64,000 nt of DNA from Streptomyces sp. HSG2 (GTDB lineage Bacteria; Actinomycetota; Actinomycetes; Streptomycetales; Streptomycetaceae), in the NCBI RefSeq assembly GCF_016598575.1, contig NZ_CP066801.1:3968001-4032000 (forward strand), written 5' to 3'. Under the pieces are notes generated by a model, which saw nothing but the letters and a program-made list of their open reading frames with translations, was not told where the DNA came from and searched no databases. Both the position numbers and the translations under genes were made by a program. Each line of letters begins with the position of its first letter. Position 1 is the stretch's first letter. Positions 1 to 7,566 of the stretch are shown here, piece by piece.

Positions 1-2
1 CG

Positions 3-68
3 ATCGCGCAGGCGCACCCCCCGACGGAATCGCAGGCGTTGATCGGCACGTTGTCGGGAGAGGTATGA
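3..68 (+). CDS. C-terminal end of a gene cut by the left edge, probably an XRE-type regulator
   Basis: Only the last 21 codons are inside the window; the reading frame ends with TGA overlapping the ATG of the next gene (ATGA at 65-68). The visible residues are a short acidic/hydrophobic tail ending in SGEV. In Streptomyces, genes translationally coupled to a downstream DUF397 gene are nearly always helix-turn-helix XRE regulators, and a tail of the type 'ALI..L..E.' fits their C-termini. The assignment therefore rests on context and a weak tail resemblance, since the HTH itself is off the window. Confidence 0.4.
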   Translation: MAQAHPPTESQALIGTLSGEV

Positions 69-268
69 GCGGGTACAGGCATGGGGCGGAGGCCACTGGG
101 CCGGCCTGGTTGACGGACACGGACAGCGCCGGCGACGGCGGCCAGTGCGTGGAGGCGGCGGCCGGGAGGGGCGCCGCGCACGTCCGGGACTCGAAGGACA
201 CGGAACGTCCCGCGCTGACCGTGGACTCGGCGGCCTGGGCCTCGTTCGTGCGCTTCGCGGTGGACTGA
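65..268 (+). CDS. DUF397 domain protein
   Basis: A 67-residue protein that is almost entirely a DUF397 domain: an early Trp-Leu, then a GGQCVE segment (about residues 25-30), VRDSKD (about 40-45), PALTVDSAAW and a final F-V segment. This is the usual order and length. DUF397 proteins are small actinobacterial partners of XRE regulators (the WhiJ/AbaA-like systems), where they are thought to modulate the DNA-binding protein. The start overlaps the stop of the preceding gene by 4 bp and a GGGAGAGG ribosome site precedes it, so the two are translationally coupled. Family assignment is secure; which process it controls cannot be read from here. Confidence 0.85.
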   Translation: MSGYRHGAEATGPAWLTDTDSAGDGGQCVEAAAGRGAAHVRDSKDTERPALTVDSAAWASFVRFAVD

Positions 269-337
269 CGGGGGCGGCTCGCTCCGGTGACGGGTGCTCG
301 ACGCGGGCCGCCGGTGGAGAGCGGCCCGCGTCGCCCC

Positions 338-772
338 TCAGCGGGCCAGCGCCGAGGTGGTCAACAGGGCGGTGCAGGCCGTGGCGGCGATGAGTCCCGT
401 GGCGGTCCACCGGGCCAACGCCCCGGCGCCCCGCGCGGGGGCGGGGCGCCGGGCCGGTGTGCCGAGGAGCGCCGCCCAGTAGTGCGCCTCCTCCCTCGCC
501 GCCCGGCGGCGGAGGAACGCCGCCCGCAGCAGCAGGCCGGCACAGGCGAGACCGGAGAGGGCGGGGACCGCCACGAGGGCCGGCCCGACCGCCCCGGCGA
601 GGAGGAGTACGGCGAGGGCCGGGGCCGTGCCCCAGCCGGTCAGGCAGGCCAGGGCCGCCACGCGGCGGGCCGGTGGCCGGTCGGCGCCCGCTCGGACGTC
701 GGCGAGAGCGGGCACGTACCAGACGCAGCCCGAGGCGAACAGCACCGCCAGGGTGAGGACGATCGGGAACAC
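338..772 (-). CDS. Small membrane protein downstream of ctaD
   Basis: A 144-residue protein with about four hydrophobic segments: one at the extreme N-terminus, two in the middle, and one near the C-terminus, with an Arg-rich loop (RRRAAREEAHYW) and a Pro/Ala/Arg linker between. It begins 13 bp after the ctaD stop on the same strand, so it is probably cotranscribed. Small membrane proteins next to a second ctaD copy are known from Streptomyces, but this one is not a recognised oxidase subunit: no CuA motif and no obvious subunit III or IV features. It could be an assembly or accessory protein of the oxidase. Function unassigned. Confidence 0.6.
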   Translation of the reverse strand: MFPIVLTLAVLFASGCVWYVPALADVRAGADRPPARRVAALACLTGWGTAPALAVLLLAGAVGPALVAVPALSGLACAGLLLRAAFLRRRAAREEAHYWAALLGTPARRPAPARGAGALARWTATGLIAATACTALLTTSALAR

Positions 773-785
773 GGCGTCGCTCCTC

Positions 786-2486
786 TCAGTGGCCGGCGGT
801 CTGCTGAGCCCGCTCCAGCGCGGTGATCTCGGGGTGGTGCAGGTCGAACGCCGGGGCCTCGGAGCGGATCCTCGGCAGCCGTTCGAAGTTGTGCCGAGGC
901 GGCGGGCAGGAGGTCGCCCACTCCAGCGAGCGGCCGTAGCCCCACGGATCGTCGGTGTCGACCGGCTTGCCGTACCGGGCCGTCTTCCAGACGTTGTAGA
1001 AGAACGGCAGGAAGGACAGGCCCAGGAGGAACGACCCGATGGAGGACAGGGTGTTCAGCGCGGTGAAGCCGTCCGCGGCGAGGTAGTCCGCGTACCGACG
1101 GGGCATGCCTTCCACGCCGAGCCAGTGCTGGACCAGGAAGGTCATGTGGAAGCCGATGGTCAGCGTCCAGAAGGTGATCTTGCCGAGTCGCTCGTCGAGG
1201 AGCTTGCCGGTGAACTTCGGCCACCAGAAGTGGAAGCCGGCGAACATCGCGTACACCACCGTCCCGAAGAGCGTGTAGTGGAAGTGGGCCACGACGAAGT
1301 ACGAGTCGGAGGTGTGGAAGTCCAGGGGCGGGGAGGCCAGGATCACGCCGGTCAGGCCGCCGAAGAGGAAGGTGACGAGGAAGCCGGTCGCCCACAGCAT
1401 CGGCGTCTCGAAGGACAGTGAGCCCTTCCACATGGTGCCGATCCAGTTGAAGAACTTCACGCCCGTCGGCACCGCGATGAGGAAGGTCATGAACGAGAAG
1501 AAGGGGAGCAACACCCCGCCCGTGACGTACATGTGGTGCGCCCAGACGGTCACCGAGAGGCCGGCGATGGCGATGGTCGCCCCGATCAGCCCCATGTAGC
1601 CGAACATCGGCTTCCGGGAGAAGACCGGGATGACCTCGGAGACTATCCCGAAGAAGGGCAACGCCAGGACGTACACCTCGGGATGCCCGAAGAACCAGAA
1701 CAGGTGCTGCCAGAGCAGTGCGCCGCCGTTGGCCGCGTCGAAGACGTGCGAGCCGAACCTGCGGTCCATCTCCAGGGCGAAGAGCGCCGCCGCCAGCACC
1801 GGGAACACCATCAGGATCAGCACACCGGTGAGCAGCACGTTCCAGGTGAAGATCGGCATCCGGAACATCGTCATGCCGGGCGCGCGCATGCAGATGATCG
1901 TGGTGATGAAGTTGACCGCGCCGAGGATCGAACCGAAGCCGGACAGTGCGACACCCATGATCCACAGGTCCGCGCCGAGACCCGGGGAGTGCACCTCGTC
2001 CGACAACGGCACGTACAGGAACCAGCCGAAGGAGGCCGCGCCACCCGGGGTCAGGAACCCGCCGGCCGCGATCAGCGAGCCGAACAGGAAGAGCCAGAAG
2101 GCCAGCATGTTCAGGCGAGGGAACGCCACGTCGGGGGTGCCGATCTGGAGCGGCATGATCCAGTTGGCGAAGCCGGTGAAGAGCGGCATCGCGAACAGCA
2201 GCAGCATGATCGAGCCGTGCATGGTGAACGCCTGGTTGAACTGTTCGTTCGAGACGATCTGCGTTCCCGGCCGGGCCAGTTCCGCCCGCATCACCAAGGC
2301 GAGCACGCCCCCGATCGCGAAGAAGACCAGCGACGCCACGAGGTACATCGTGCCGATCTTCTTGTGGTCGGTCGTGGTCAGCCACTCCACCCAGTTCGGT
2401 CGCCCGCGATACGCGCCGGTCGTCGCCGGTGCTCGTGTTCCGGTGGCGACCCCATGTCGGGTGCCTGTCTCTTCTGCCGTGCCCAC
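786..2486 (-). CDS. ctaD: Cytochrome c oxidase subunit I (aa3 type)
   Basis: A 566-residue twelve-helix haem-copper oxidase subunit I, the membrane subunit that reduces O2 to water and pumps protons. All metal ligands are visible: His90 in FTMHGS (low-spin haem), His268 and Tyr272 in GHPEVY (CuB and the cross-linked Tyr), His317-His318 in WAHHMY (CuB), and His401/His403 in VAHFHY (haem a3 and haem a). The C-terminus carries the PPPRHNFERLP tail usual in actinobacteria. I chose the GTG at 2486 because GGAGG lies 10 nt upstream and the protein then has a normal length; the frame stays open to 2771. ctaC, ctaE and the bc1 genes are not beside it, so this is probably a second copy separate from the main qcr-cta cluster. 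A flavohaemoglobin-like gene lies upstream on the same strand. Confidence 0.93.
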   Translation of the reverse strand: MGTAEETGTRHGVATGTRAPATTGAYRGRPNWVEWLTTTDHKKIGTMYLVASLVFFAIGGVLALVMRAELARPGTQIVSNEQFNQAFTMHGSIMLLLFAMPLFTGFANWIMPLQIGTPDVAFPRLNMLAFWLFLFGSLIAAGGFLTPGGAASFGWFLYVPLSDEVHSPGLGADLWIMGVALSGFGSILGAVNFITTIICMRAPGMTMFRMPIFTWNVLLTGVLILMVFPVLAAALFALEMDRRFGSHVFDAANGGALLWQHLFWFFGHPEVYVLALPFFGIVSEVIPVFSRKPMFGYMGLIGATIAIAGLSVTVWAHHMYVTGGVLLPFFSFMTFLIAVPTGVKFFNWIGTMWKGSLSFETPMLWATGFLVTFLFGGLTGVILASPPLDFHTSDSYFVVAHFHYTLFGTVVYAMFAGFHFWWPKFTGKLLDERLGKITFWTLTIGFHMTFLVQHWLGVEGMPRRYADYLAADGFTALNTLSSIGSFLLGLSFLPFFYNVWKTARYGKPVDTDDPWGYGRSLEWATSCPPPRHNFERLPRIRSEAPAFDLHHPEITALERAQQTAGH

Positions 2487-2862
2487 CGGACGGAAACCTC
2501 CAGAGATCGATTGCTGCCGCCACATGATCAGCGGCGGGGGGAGGGGGTCGAACAGGGTCCAACGGCCCCGCCGGACGGGACCCGCGACCCCCGAACACCG
2601 GGACGACCAGCCACGACGTCGGGCACACGGGGACGGACACGTGGACACGGGCCGTGCGCGTGAGCGGTGGACTTCGGGTCGAGATGCCGTCGCGGCGGTG
2701 TGAGCCTCGGGGTGGTGTGGCAGGGGACCGGTCGCCGTGCCGGCGACCGCGCGTGCCGAGACCCGCGTCACGCCCGGGCTCGCCCCGCCGTGAGGGGCCG
2801 ACGGGCGGCCGTGCCGGGCCCGCGCCGCCCGGAGCCTCCCGGGTCCGGCACCTCCGGGTGGG
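2487..2862. other. 376-bp gap between the globin and ctaD genes, with a short hairpin
   Basis: No gene is supported here. A 9-bp perfect stem with a 3-nt loop (2729-2737 with 2741-2749, CGGTCGCCG/CGGCGACCG) lies about 115 bp beyond the globin-gene stop and may end that transcript. The rest of the gap would then hold the ctaD promoter, which I cannot pinpoint. Confidence 0.35.
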
Positions 2863-4125
2863 TCAGGTCCGGGACGGGGAAGGGGGATCGCGCCGCACGA
2901 GGTGAGCGGGGAGCCCCCCTTCGACCAGGGCGCGGACCGCGGAGTCGACCATGGGAGGAGGGCCGCAGACGAACGCCGTCCGCTCCATCGGGCCGGCGAT
3001 CGGGGGCGCGGTGCCCGGCGGAGTCAAGGAGACCCGCAGCCACGGACACCGCGCCTCCAACCACTCCAGCCCCTGCGGGTCGTACAGGTCCGCGCGGGAC
3101 CGTACGTCGGCCAGGACCAGGTGCGCGCCCCGGCCCCGGGGGCGTCGATCCGCCAGATCCCGCAACAGCGCCTTGGCGGTGGCCCAGCCGGTGCCCGACG
3201 CCACGATCAGCACGTCCCGGGCCGTCAGGTCGGCGTCGTCCAGCGTCATCGCGCCACGTGCCGGACCCAGCCGGAGCGTGTCCCCCACACCGGTACGCGC
3301 CGCCAGCGCCTCGCTGACCCCACCGGGGCCGGTCACCCGCACGTGGAACTCCAGTTCGCCGTCGGGGCGGGGGGCGCCCGCGACGACGTACGGCCGCCAC
3401 GCCTGGGGCAGCAGTGGCGACTGCAGGCTGGCGTACTGACCCGCCCGGTAGGTGTACGGTTCCCCCGGGCGGACCCGCAGGACGCCTACGGCGGCCCCGT
3501 TGCCTGCGCGCGTGATCCGATGGTCGATCACTTCCGCGTTCCAGTAGGCGGGTTCGCCCGTCGCCGCCTCGGCGCCGCTCACCATCGCGGCCACGCAGCA
3601 GCGGAGCATCCGCAACCAGGCGTCCTCCAACTCGCGCGTCCACGCGGCTTCCGCACTGCGGCGCAACCCCTCCGCGAGGGCCTCCTCGAACACCGCCAGG
3701 TGCGCCGGGCGGATGCCCAGCCGTCGGTGCTCTCGACCGAGTGCCGCACCGTGCTCGGCTATCAGTTCCGGACGGTGCAGGTTCTCGACGAGGTGGCAAA
3801 ACGCCTTTTCCAGATGGGCCCGTTGGAAGAGCATGGAGTCGGGGAACAGCGCCCGCAGATAGGGGTGGCGCTCGAACATCGCGTCGTAGAGATGGGCGAT
3901 GAGTCGGTCCAGGGGGAGGACCAGAGGGAGGTCTCGTGTGATGACCCGCTGGTCGTGGACGCTGTCGTGCCGGCCGTCCCGGTAGGGGTCGACCATCTCC
4001 GCCCCCGCGCTTCGCGGCCCGGGCCGACCACCCGGCGTCCTGGAGGAGGACGTGGACAGGAGACTCTGGCGAAGTCGCATGGCCTCCTGACGAGCGAGCA
4101 GGGTGTGGTAATCGGAGGCGCTCAT
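2863..4125 (-). CDS. Globin-coupled FAD/NAD(P)H reductase (flavohaemoprotein-like)
   Basis: A 420-residue two-part protein. Residues about 55-185 form a globin fold with proximal His133 in the REHRRLGI context typical of flavohaemoglobins; residues about 195-420 form a ferredoxin-reductase module with the FAD motif RPYVV (244-248), a GTGWA nucleotide-binding segment (311-315) and CGPPP at 387-391. Flavohaemoglobins use NAD(P)H to convert nitric oxide to nitrate. The sequence differs from the classical Hmp type by a 50-residue N-terminal extension, so it belongs to the looser actinobacterial globin-plus-reductase group. Start at 4125 follows a clear GGAGG. Its position upstream of ctaD suggests a link to respiration or NO protection, by inference only. 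Confidence 0.85.
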   Translation of the reverse strand: MSASDYHTLLARQEAMRLRQSLLSTSSSRTPGGRPGPRSAGAEMVDPYRDGRHDSVHDQRVITRDLPLVLPLDRLIAHLYDAMFERHPYLRALFPDSMLFQRAHLEKAFCHLVENLHRPELIAEHGAALGREHRRLGIRPAHLAVFEEALAEGLRRSAEAAWTRELEDAWLRMLRCCVAAMVSGAEAATGEPAYWNAEVIDHRITRAGNGAAVGVLRVRPGEPYTYRAGQYASLQSPLLPQAWRPYVVAGAPRPDGELEFHVRVTGPGGVSEALAARTGVGDTLRLGPARGAMTLDDADLTARDVLIVASGTGWATAKALLRDLADRRPRGRGAHLVLADVRSRADLYDPQGLEWLEARCPWLRVSLTPPGTAPPIAGPMERTAFVCGPPPMVDSAVRALVEGGLPAHLVRRDPPSPSRT

Positions 4126-4563
4126 GCCCGTCGCCTCCTGCCGGTGGTGGCGGCGCGGAGCGATCCCGGGCGCGCCGGAACCGGTGTGGGGGAGTGGTCC
4201 CCGAGGGGCGCCGAGGTGGGGGGCGCGGTCAGCGGGGCGTGGGGGGAGACGGTGAGGTGCACGAGGGCCTTCCTGTCCCGGGAGAGGGCTTGACGGCCCG
4301 AAGTGTCGCACCCGACCCACGTGCCCCAAAGGCCCCGGTCGACAGGGCCGTTCGGCCCTCCGGACGCGCGCGGAGCGCATGGTGTCGCGGTGCGACGGGG
4401 GGATGTGGGACGTGCCCGGCCCGGCGTCCCCGGTGCGCCGGTTCCTCCGACTGGGGGGCGCGGCGTGGTCTGCGGCGGCAGCCTGCCGGTGGATCCCGCC
4501 GGGTGCCGGTGACGGGACGCTGGTATCGGACAGGTACAGCCGACAGAAGGTGGGAGAGCCGTC
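4126..4563. other. 438-bp gap between the globin gene and the first small-peptide gene
   Basis: The two flanking genes are divergent, so both promoters should lie here. A short palindrome (GGGCCGTTCGGCCC, about 4348-4361) is the only repeat I see. No convincing gene. The promoter of the peptide gene is probably close to 4530-4545, where the composition becomes less G/C-rich. Confidence 0.3.
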
Positions 4564-4770
4564 ATGGAGGACTTTGGTCTTGAGGACCGCGTCGACGTCC
4601 TGGACGAACTGGACGAGCTCGACGACTCGGGCGCCCTGGACGAAGAGGAGTCGGGGCACTTCCGCGCGAGCAACGGGCCGGTCTCCTCCGTTGCCGGTCT
4701 CGCGGTCGGGGTCGGGATCCTTGTCGCGGTGACCGCGGGCGCCCACGTCGGCGCCCAGGCGGTGGGGTGA
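4564..4770 (+). CDS. Small peptide of the LxE-x3-G family, copy 1
   Basis: A 68-residue peptide, the longest of eleven related ones in this window. The first 30 residues are extremely acidic (repeated D/E with VLDELDEL), then the family signature L25-x-E-x3-G31, seven residues, Pro39-Val40, and a hydrophobic run from about 43 to the end (AVGVGILVAVTAGA), finishing in Gly. There is no Cys and no lysine. A GGGAG site sits 9 nt before ATG. It is the first of the array; copy 7 is its nearest relative by signature (LDEEESG against LDEEARG). No database family recognised. It could be a single-pass membrane peptide or the precursor of a processed peptide with an acidic leader. That it is a real gene is supported by the paralogues; function unknown. 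Confidence 0.75.
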   Translation: MEDFGLEDRVDVLDELDELDDSGALDEEESGHFRASNGPVSSVAGLAVGVGILVAVTAGAHVGAQAVG

Positions 4771-5140
4771 CCGGTAGGTATCCCGGGCCGCGGCGGATCA
4801 CGTCCGCCGCGGTCTTCCGGCGGCCGGTGTGGATTCTCCGTCTCGACTGGGCACGGGTGGCAATGGTTCCTCGGTGTCGTTCGGATGCGCGCGGGTGTGG
4901 TGGGGAGCGGTTGCCGCTCCTGTGCCCGGGCGCGCCGGCGATTCTCTCCCTTGACCTCGGCTTGGTCCGGCGTCGGCGTGCCGTGCTTCTCGTCGTACCG
5001 CTGGTGGGTCCCCCGTTGGGGGGACATGAGCACGGTCGGTCCGAGGGGCGTCCGGGGGAGGCCGCGGGAGCTGCGGTCGCGGGACTCTGGAGGAACTCGG
5101 CCGATGAGCGGCGACGAGTGAGTGGACGAGAGGGAGCGCC
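4771..5140. other. 370-bp spacer between peptide copies 1 and 2
   Basis: I see no gene and no LxE-x3-G relic. At 5050-5064 there is a weak match to the GTCC..GGTGGA element found before copies 4, 5 and 7, at about the same distance (77 nt) from the next start codon. Confidence 0.3.
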
Positions 5141-5323
5141 ATGAACGAGATGGACCTGAGGAGTGACACCCGCCTTTCGGCAGAGCTGCGTGAGGACGAT
5201 CGCGGCTCCTCGGTGGCGGTGACCGGGCCGATCTCCGCCACTCCCGGCTTCGCGGCCGGAGTCGGCATATTCGCCGCGGTCACTCTCGCCGCGGCCGGCG
5301 TGGCGGTGCACGTGGCGGGCTGA
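5141..5323 (+). CDS. Small peptide of the LxE-x3-G family, copy 2
   Basis: A 60-residue peptide with ELREDDRG: signature Leu16-x-Glu18-x3-Gly22, Pro30-Ile31 and then SATPG, followed by a hydrophobic segment from about 37 to the C-terminal Gly60. Start ATG is preceded by GAGAGGGAG at about 8 nt. Only acidic or charged residues lie before residue 23; after residue 30 the sole polar side chains are Ser/Thr and one His. The same positions for Leu16, Glu18, Gly22 and residue 30 recur in copies 3-7 and copy 10, which fixes the start codon. Unknown function. Confidence 0.8.
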   Translation: MNEMDLRSDTRLSAELREDDRGSSVAVTGPISATPGFAAGVGIFAAVTLAAAGVAVHVAG

Positions 5324-5416
5324 CCCGGTTCGCCGGGAACGCGCCCCGCGCGTGCGGTCCGAGAGCGTGGGCGTGGACCCCGCCACGCCGACTGAGATCG
5401 TGAGACGGAGGAAGAG

Positions 5417-5608
5417 ATGAACAGTACGCGCCATGGGTTTCCCGGTGGTGTCCGCTCCGAGCTGTGTGAGGACGACCCGGGGACGCGCCGATTGCGACCT
5501 CCCCCTGTGGCACTGCTCCACGTGACCGCCGTCGTGGGTGGCGTCGGCCTCGCGACCGTGGCGGCGGCGGGCGCGATCGCCGTGCACGCCGTTGCCAACG
5601 GGGCCTGA
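5417..5608 (+). CDS. Small peptide of the LxE-x3-G family, copy 3
   Basis: A 63-residue peptide preceded by GGAGGAAGAG, the best ribosome site of the array. The signature reads ELCEDDPG, with a Cys inside the motif at residue 17, then Pro30-Val31 and a long Val/Ala/Gly-rich segment (31-62) ending NGA. It diverges most from its neighbours in the spacer (TRRLRPPP), which is strongly basic. If the family is processed after the acidic half, this Cys would be in the removed part. Function unknown. Confidence 0.75.
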   Translation: MNSTRHGFPGGVRSELCEDDPGTRRLRPPPVALLHVTAVVGGVGLATVAAAGAIAVHAVANGA

Positions 5609-5665
5609 CCAGACCGTCGAGGGTCGGGTCCCCCAACCGGAGGGTGTGGCTGCCTGCGCGGCGGC

Positions 5666-5680
5666 GTCCGTCCGGTGGAC
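5666..5680 (+). promoter_or_regulatory. Conserved element before peptide copy 4
   Basis: GTCCGTCCGGTGGAC ends 75 nt before the copy-4 ATG. The same 15-mer with one to a few changes recurs before copies 5 and 7 at 74-77 nt, so position as well as sequence is kept. It could be a promoter element or operator shared by part of the array, or just a trace of recent duplication. Confidence 0.4.
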
Positions 5681-5755
5681 GGACTCGGCGAGGGGCTCGG
5701 CGGACGCTGGGAAGCGTAGGTCGACCGGATCACGAGAGAAGTGAGAGTGAAGATC

Positions 5756-5926
5756 ATGGACAGGATCGTTCTGAAGGTTTCCGACGACGCTCGCTCCGAG
5801 CTGCGTGAGGACGACCGCGGCACGCGTCGCGACGGCCCCAAGCTCGTCGCCTCGTGCCCGAGTGTCGCGCTGGGGATCGGCGTCGTGGTCACGGCAGCCG
5901 TCGTCGTGGAAGCCTTCGTGGGCTGA
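5756..5926 (+). CDS. Small peptide of the LxE-x3-G family, copy 4
   Basis: A 56-residue peptide. I chose ATG 5756 over GTG 5741 because GAGAG then lies 8 nt upstream and Leu16, Glu18, Gly22 and residue 30 align with the sister copies. It has SELREDDRG, then TRRDGPK, Leu30-Val31 in place of Pro-Val, and a hydrophobic segment with one Cys (VASCPSVALG) ending VEAFVG; the Glu near the C-terminus breaks an otherwise apolar tail. The N-terminal MDRI..KV pattern is shared with copies 5, 6 and 11. Function unknown. Confidence 0.8.
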   Translation: MDRIVLKVSDDARSELREDDRGTRRDGPKLVASCPSVALGIGVVVTAAVVVEAFVG

Positions 5927-6537
5927 GTCGGGGGAGACCGGCGGAGGCGGCCGACGCGCCAAGACCTCTGTCCCGTGGTGGATCTGGGCGAAAGCGGGGT
6001 GCGTGGGCCGTTCGCTGACTTCGGGTCGCCGGGCGATCGTGGTGGCGTGCCCGGCATGGGCGATCGATCGGCGGGGGCGGGGGCGTCGTCGTGAGTTGGG
6101 GTCTGGAAGAAGCCCGAGGGGGGAACTGGGTATTGCTGGTCCGGGTGGGCCGGCCACGGACGACGCCCGTGACCGCCGAGAGGGTCGGTGCGTGAACGCG
6201 GCGTGGATCGGCGTGCGGGCGGTGGCCGTCGGCTACCGGCTGGTTCCCCCGTCCGGAGGATCGCGTGTGGGCACGTCGGCGCGAGCGCCACCGGGCGGGC
6301 GGGGACGCCGCCTCGAACCCCTGGGCGCGGATCGATGGCCGATCCGGCTCCCCGAGCCACGCGAGGGACCGACGGTCTCGCCGTGCGGGCGGCGATCGGG
6401 GTGCGGCGGGTCCTCCGATCAGGGGAGGCGATGCCATCCACGCAAGGCGTCCCTCCGGTGGATCGCTCCGGTGAGGGACTCGGCAGAGGCTTGGAGCAGT
6501 ACGTGATGAGTCCGCGAGAGAGATGAGTGTGAGGGCC
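5927..6537. other. 611-bp spacer between peptide copies 4 and 5
   Basis: The longest gap in the array. Long antisense frames cross it but show no recognisable protein features and the codon pattern is that of non-coding high-GC DNA. No relic of the peptide signature was found. A copy of the shared upstream element sits at 6449-6463. A lost peptide copy or other deleted gene is possible but nothing identifiable remains. Confidence 0.4.
6449..6463 (+). promoter_or_regulatory. Conserved element before peptide copy 5
   Basis: GTCCCTCCGGTGGAT, two changes from the element before copy 4, ends 74 nt before the copy-5 ATG. A further near-identical occurrence (7529-7543) precedes a broken gene instead of a peptide gene. 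Confidence 0.4.
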
Positions 6538-6717
6538 ATGGACAAGATCGGCCTCAAGAGTGTCGACGGCACCCGTGTCGAACTGCGTGAAGACGACCGC
6601 GGCATACGCGGCACCGGTTCGAAGCCCGTCACCGCCACCCCCGCGGGTCTGGCGGTGGGTGTGTGTGTCCTGGTCACGGTGGGGGCTCTCGTGGCCACCG
6701 TCGCCGTCAACGGCTGA
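6538..6717 (+). CDS. Small peptide of the LxE-x3-G family, copy 5
   Basis: A 59-residue peptide, perhaps the most typical member: MDKI start, VELREDDRG (Leu16, Glu18, Gly22), Pro30-Val31, TATP, then a Val/Ala/Gly/Leu-rich stretch of about 24 residues ending VNG. Alternative starts at 6523 would add five residues; ATG 6538 is preferred because TGAGGG lies 5-6 nt upstream and the family alignment then starts in register. One Cys within the hydrophobic segment (VGVCVL). Function unknown. Confidence 0.8.
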   Translation: MDKIGLKSVDGTRVELREDDRGIRGTGSKPVTATPAGLAVGVCVLVTVGALVATVAVNG

Positions 6718-6856
6718 AGCCGTGCCGGTTCGTGGCGACCGCCCGCGGCTGGGCCGCCGGGCGGTCGTCGGCCGCGGGGGCGCATGGCGTGCGGTGTCGC
6801 CGACGCGTGGGCGACATCCGTCGTCCGCCTCAACGGAGAAGCAGGGAGAATGAGTC

Positions 6857-7039
6857 GTGGACGAGATCGACGTGAAGGTCGAGGACGGTGTCCGAGCCGA
6901 ACTGCGTGAGGACGATCCCGGCACGGTCGGCGGGGATTCCGGGCCGGTCACCGCGACGTGGGGGACGGCGTTCGCCGCCCTCGGCATCGGTGCCGTGGTC
7001 GCCGGGGGAGCCTTCGCGGTGATGGAGGCGATGGGCTGA
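6857..7039 (+). CDS. Small peptide of the LxE-x3-G family, copy 6
   Basis: A 60-residue peptide starting with GTG behind AGGGAGAA. Signature AELREDDPG at Leu16-Gly22, Pro30-Val31, TATW in place of TATP, and a hydrophobic segment with Ala/Gly-rich face ending VMEAMG. As in copy 4, a Glu sits four or five residues from the C-terminus. The N-terminal VDEIDVKV resembles copies 4 and 5. Function unknown. Confidence 0.8.
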   Translation: MDEIDVKVEDGVRAELREDDPGTVGGDSGPVTATWGTAFAALGIGAVVAGGAFAVMEAMG

Positions 7040-7149
7040 CGGCCCACCCACCGCCGCCCGTCCTGGGTGTCCGAGGGCGCCGGGTGAGCCTACCGGGGGT
7101 GGATGGGGATGTCCCCCATGAGGAGGGGGCGACGACGTCCTCTCGCGTC

Positions 7150-7164
7150 GTCCGGTCGGTGGAC
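7150..7164 (+). promoter_or_regulatory. Conserved element before peptide copy 7
   Basis: GTCCGGTCGGTGGAC, a slightly rearranged version of the element before copies 4 and 5, ends 77 nt before the copy-7 ATG. Confidence 0.35.
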
Positions 7165-7241
7165 GGCCCCCGTGCACGCTTCGGCGGAGTCTGGGGCGAC
7201 ACGGGTGACGACGAGACCACGAGAGAGACGAGAGGGCAGCC

Positions 7242-7409
7242 ATGCCGGAGCACGTTCTCAGGAATTCCGACACTCTGGACAGCGAGTTGGACGAGGAGGC
7301 CCGAGGCATGTTCCGTGCCACCGCGCATCCCGTCCTCACCGGCACCTCGGCGGCCGTGGTGACGGTCATCGCGATCAGCGTCGTCGTCGCGGGCGCCGTC
7401 GCCGGCTGA
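7242..7409 (+). CDS. Small peptide of the LxE-x3-G family, copy 7
   Basis: A 55-residue peptide behind GAGGGCAGCC. The signature is acidic without the REDD core (SELDEEARG), but Leu16, Glu18, Gly22, Pro30 and Val31 keep their places. MFRATAHP between Gly22 and Val31 resembles HFRASNGP of copy 1, so copies 1 and 7 form a subgroup flanking the other five. The hydrophobic part (about 33-55) ends AVAG. It is the last copy before a stretch of decayed genes. Function unknown. Confidence 0.8.
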   Translation: MPEHVLRNSDTLDSELDEEARGMFRATAHPVLTGTSAAVVTVIAISVVVAGAVAG

Positions 7410-7566
7410 GGCGTTCGGCGGTCGGCGTCGCGCACGGGCGCTCCCCACCGCGGAGCGCGACCAGGCTGTACGGTGCGCGCCACGTCCGGGAGCCGATGAG
7501 GACTGCGTCGCCGTGGATCGTGACGGGAGTCCCTCCGGTGGAGTCCGGCCGTCCCCCGTTCGCTCG

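Noticed and set aside
640..2640. Long frames of 350-660 codons antisense or frame-shifted to ctaD and other genes
   Set aside because: They owe their length to high GC; the residues are Arg/Pro/Gly-rich with no domain, and the overlapping frame has the recognised protein.
4798..7047. A minus-strand open frame of about 750 codons across the peptide array
   Set aside because: Its composition is low-complexity Arg/Pro/Thr/Ser, it has no recognisable domain, and the plus-strand peptide copies explain the conserved blocks.
4564..7409. Assignment of the peptides to lanthipeptides, linaridins or daptides
   Set aside because: Cys is nearly absent, no C-terminal Thr as in daptides, and no modification genes stand nearby. 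Superficial likeness in size and multiplicity only.
4564..7409. The peptide array as a CRISPR or simple tandem DNA repeat
   Set aside because: Spacing is irregular (about 275-780 bp) and similarity is at protein level; intervening DNA is mostly unrelated.
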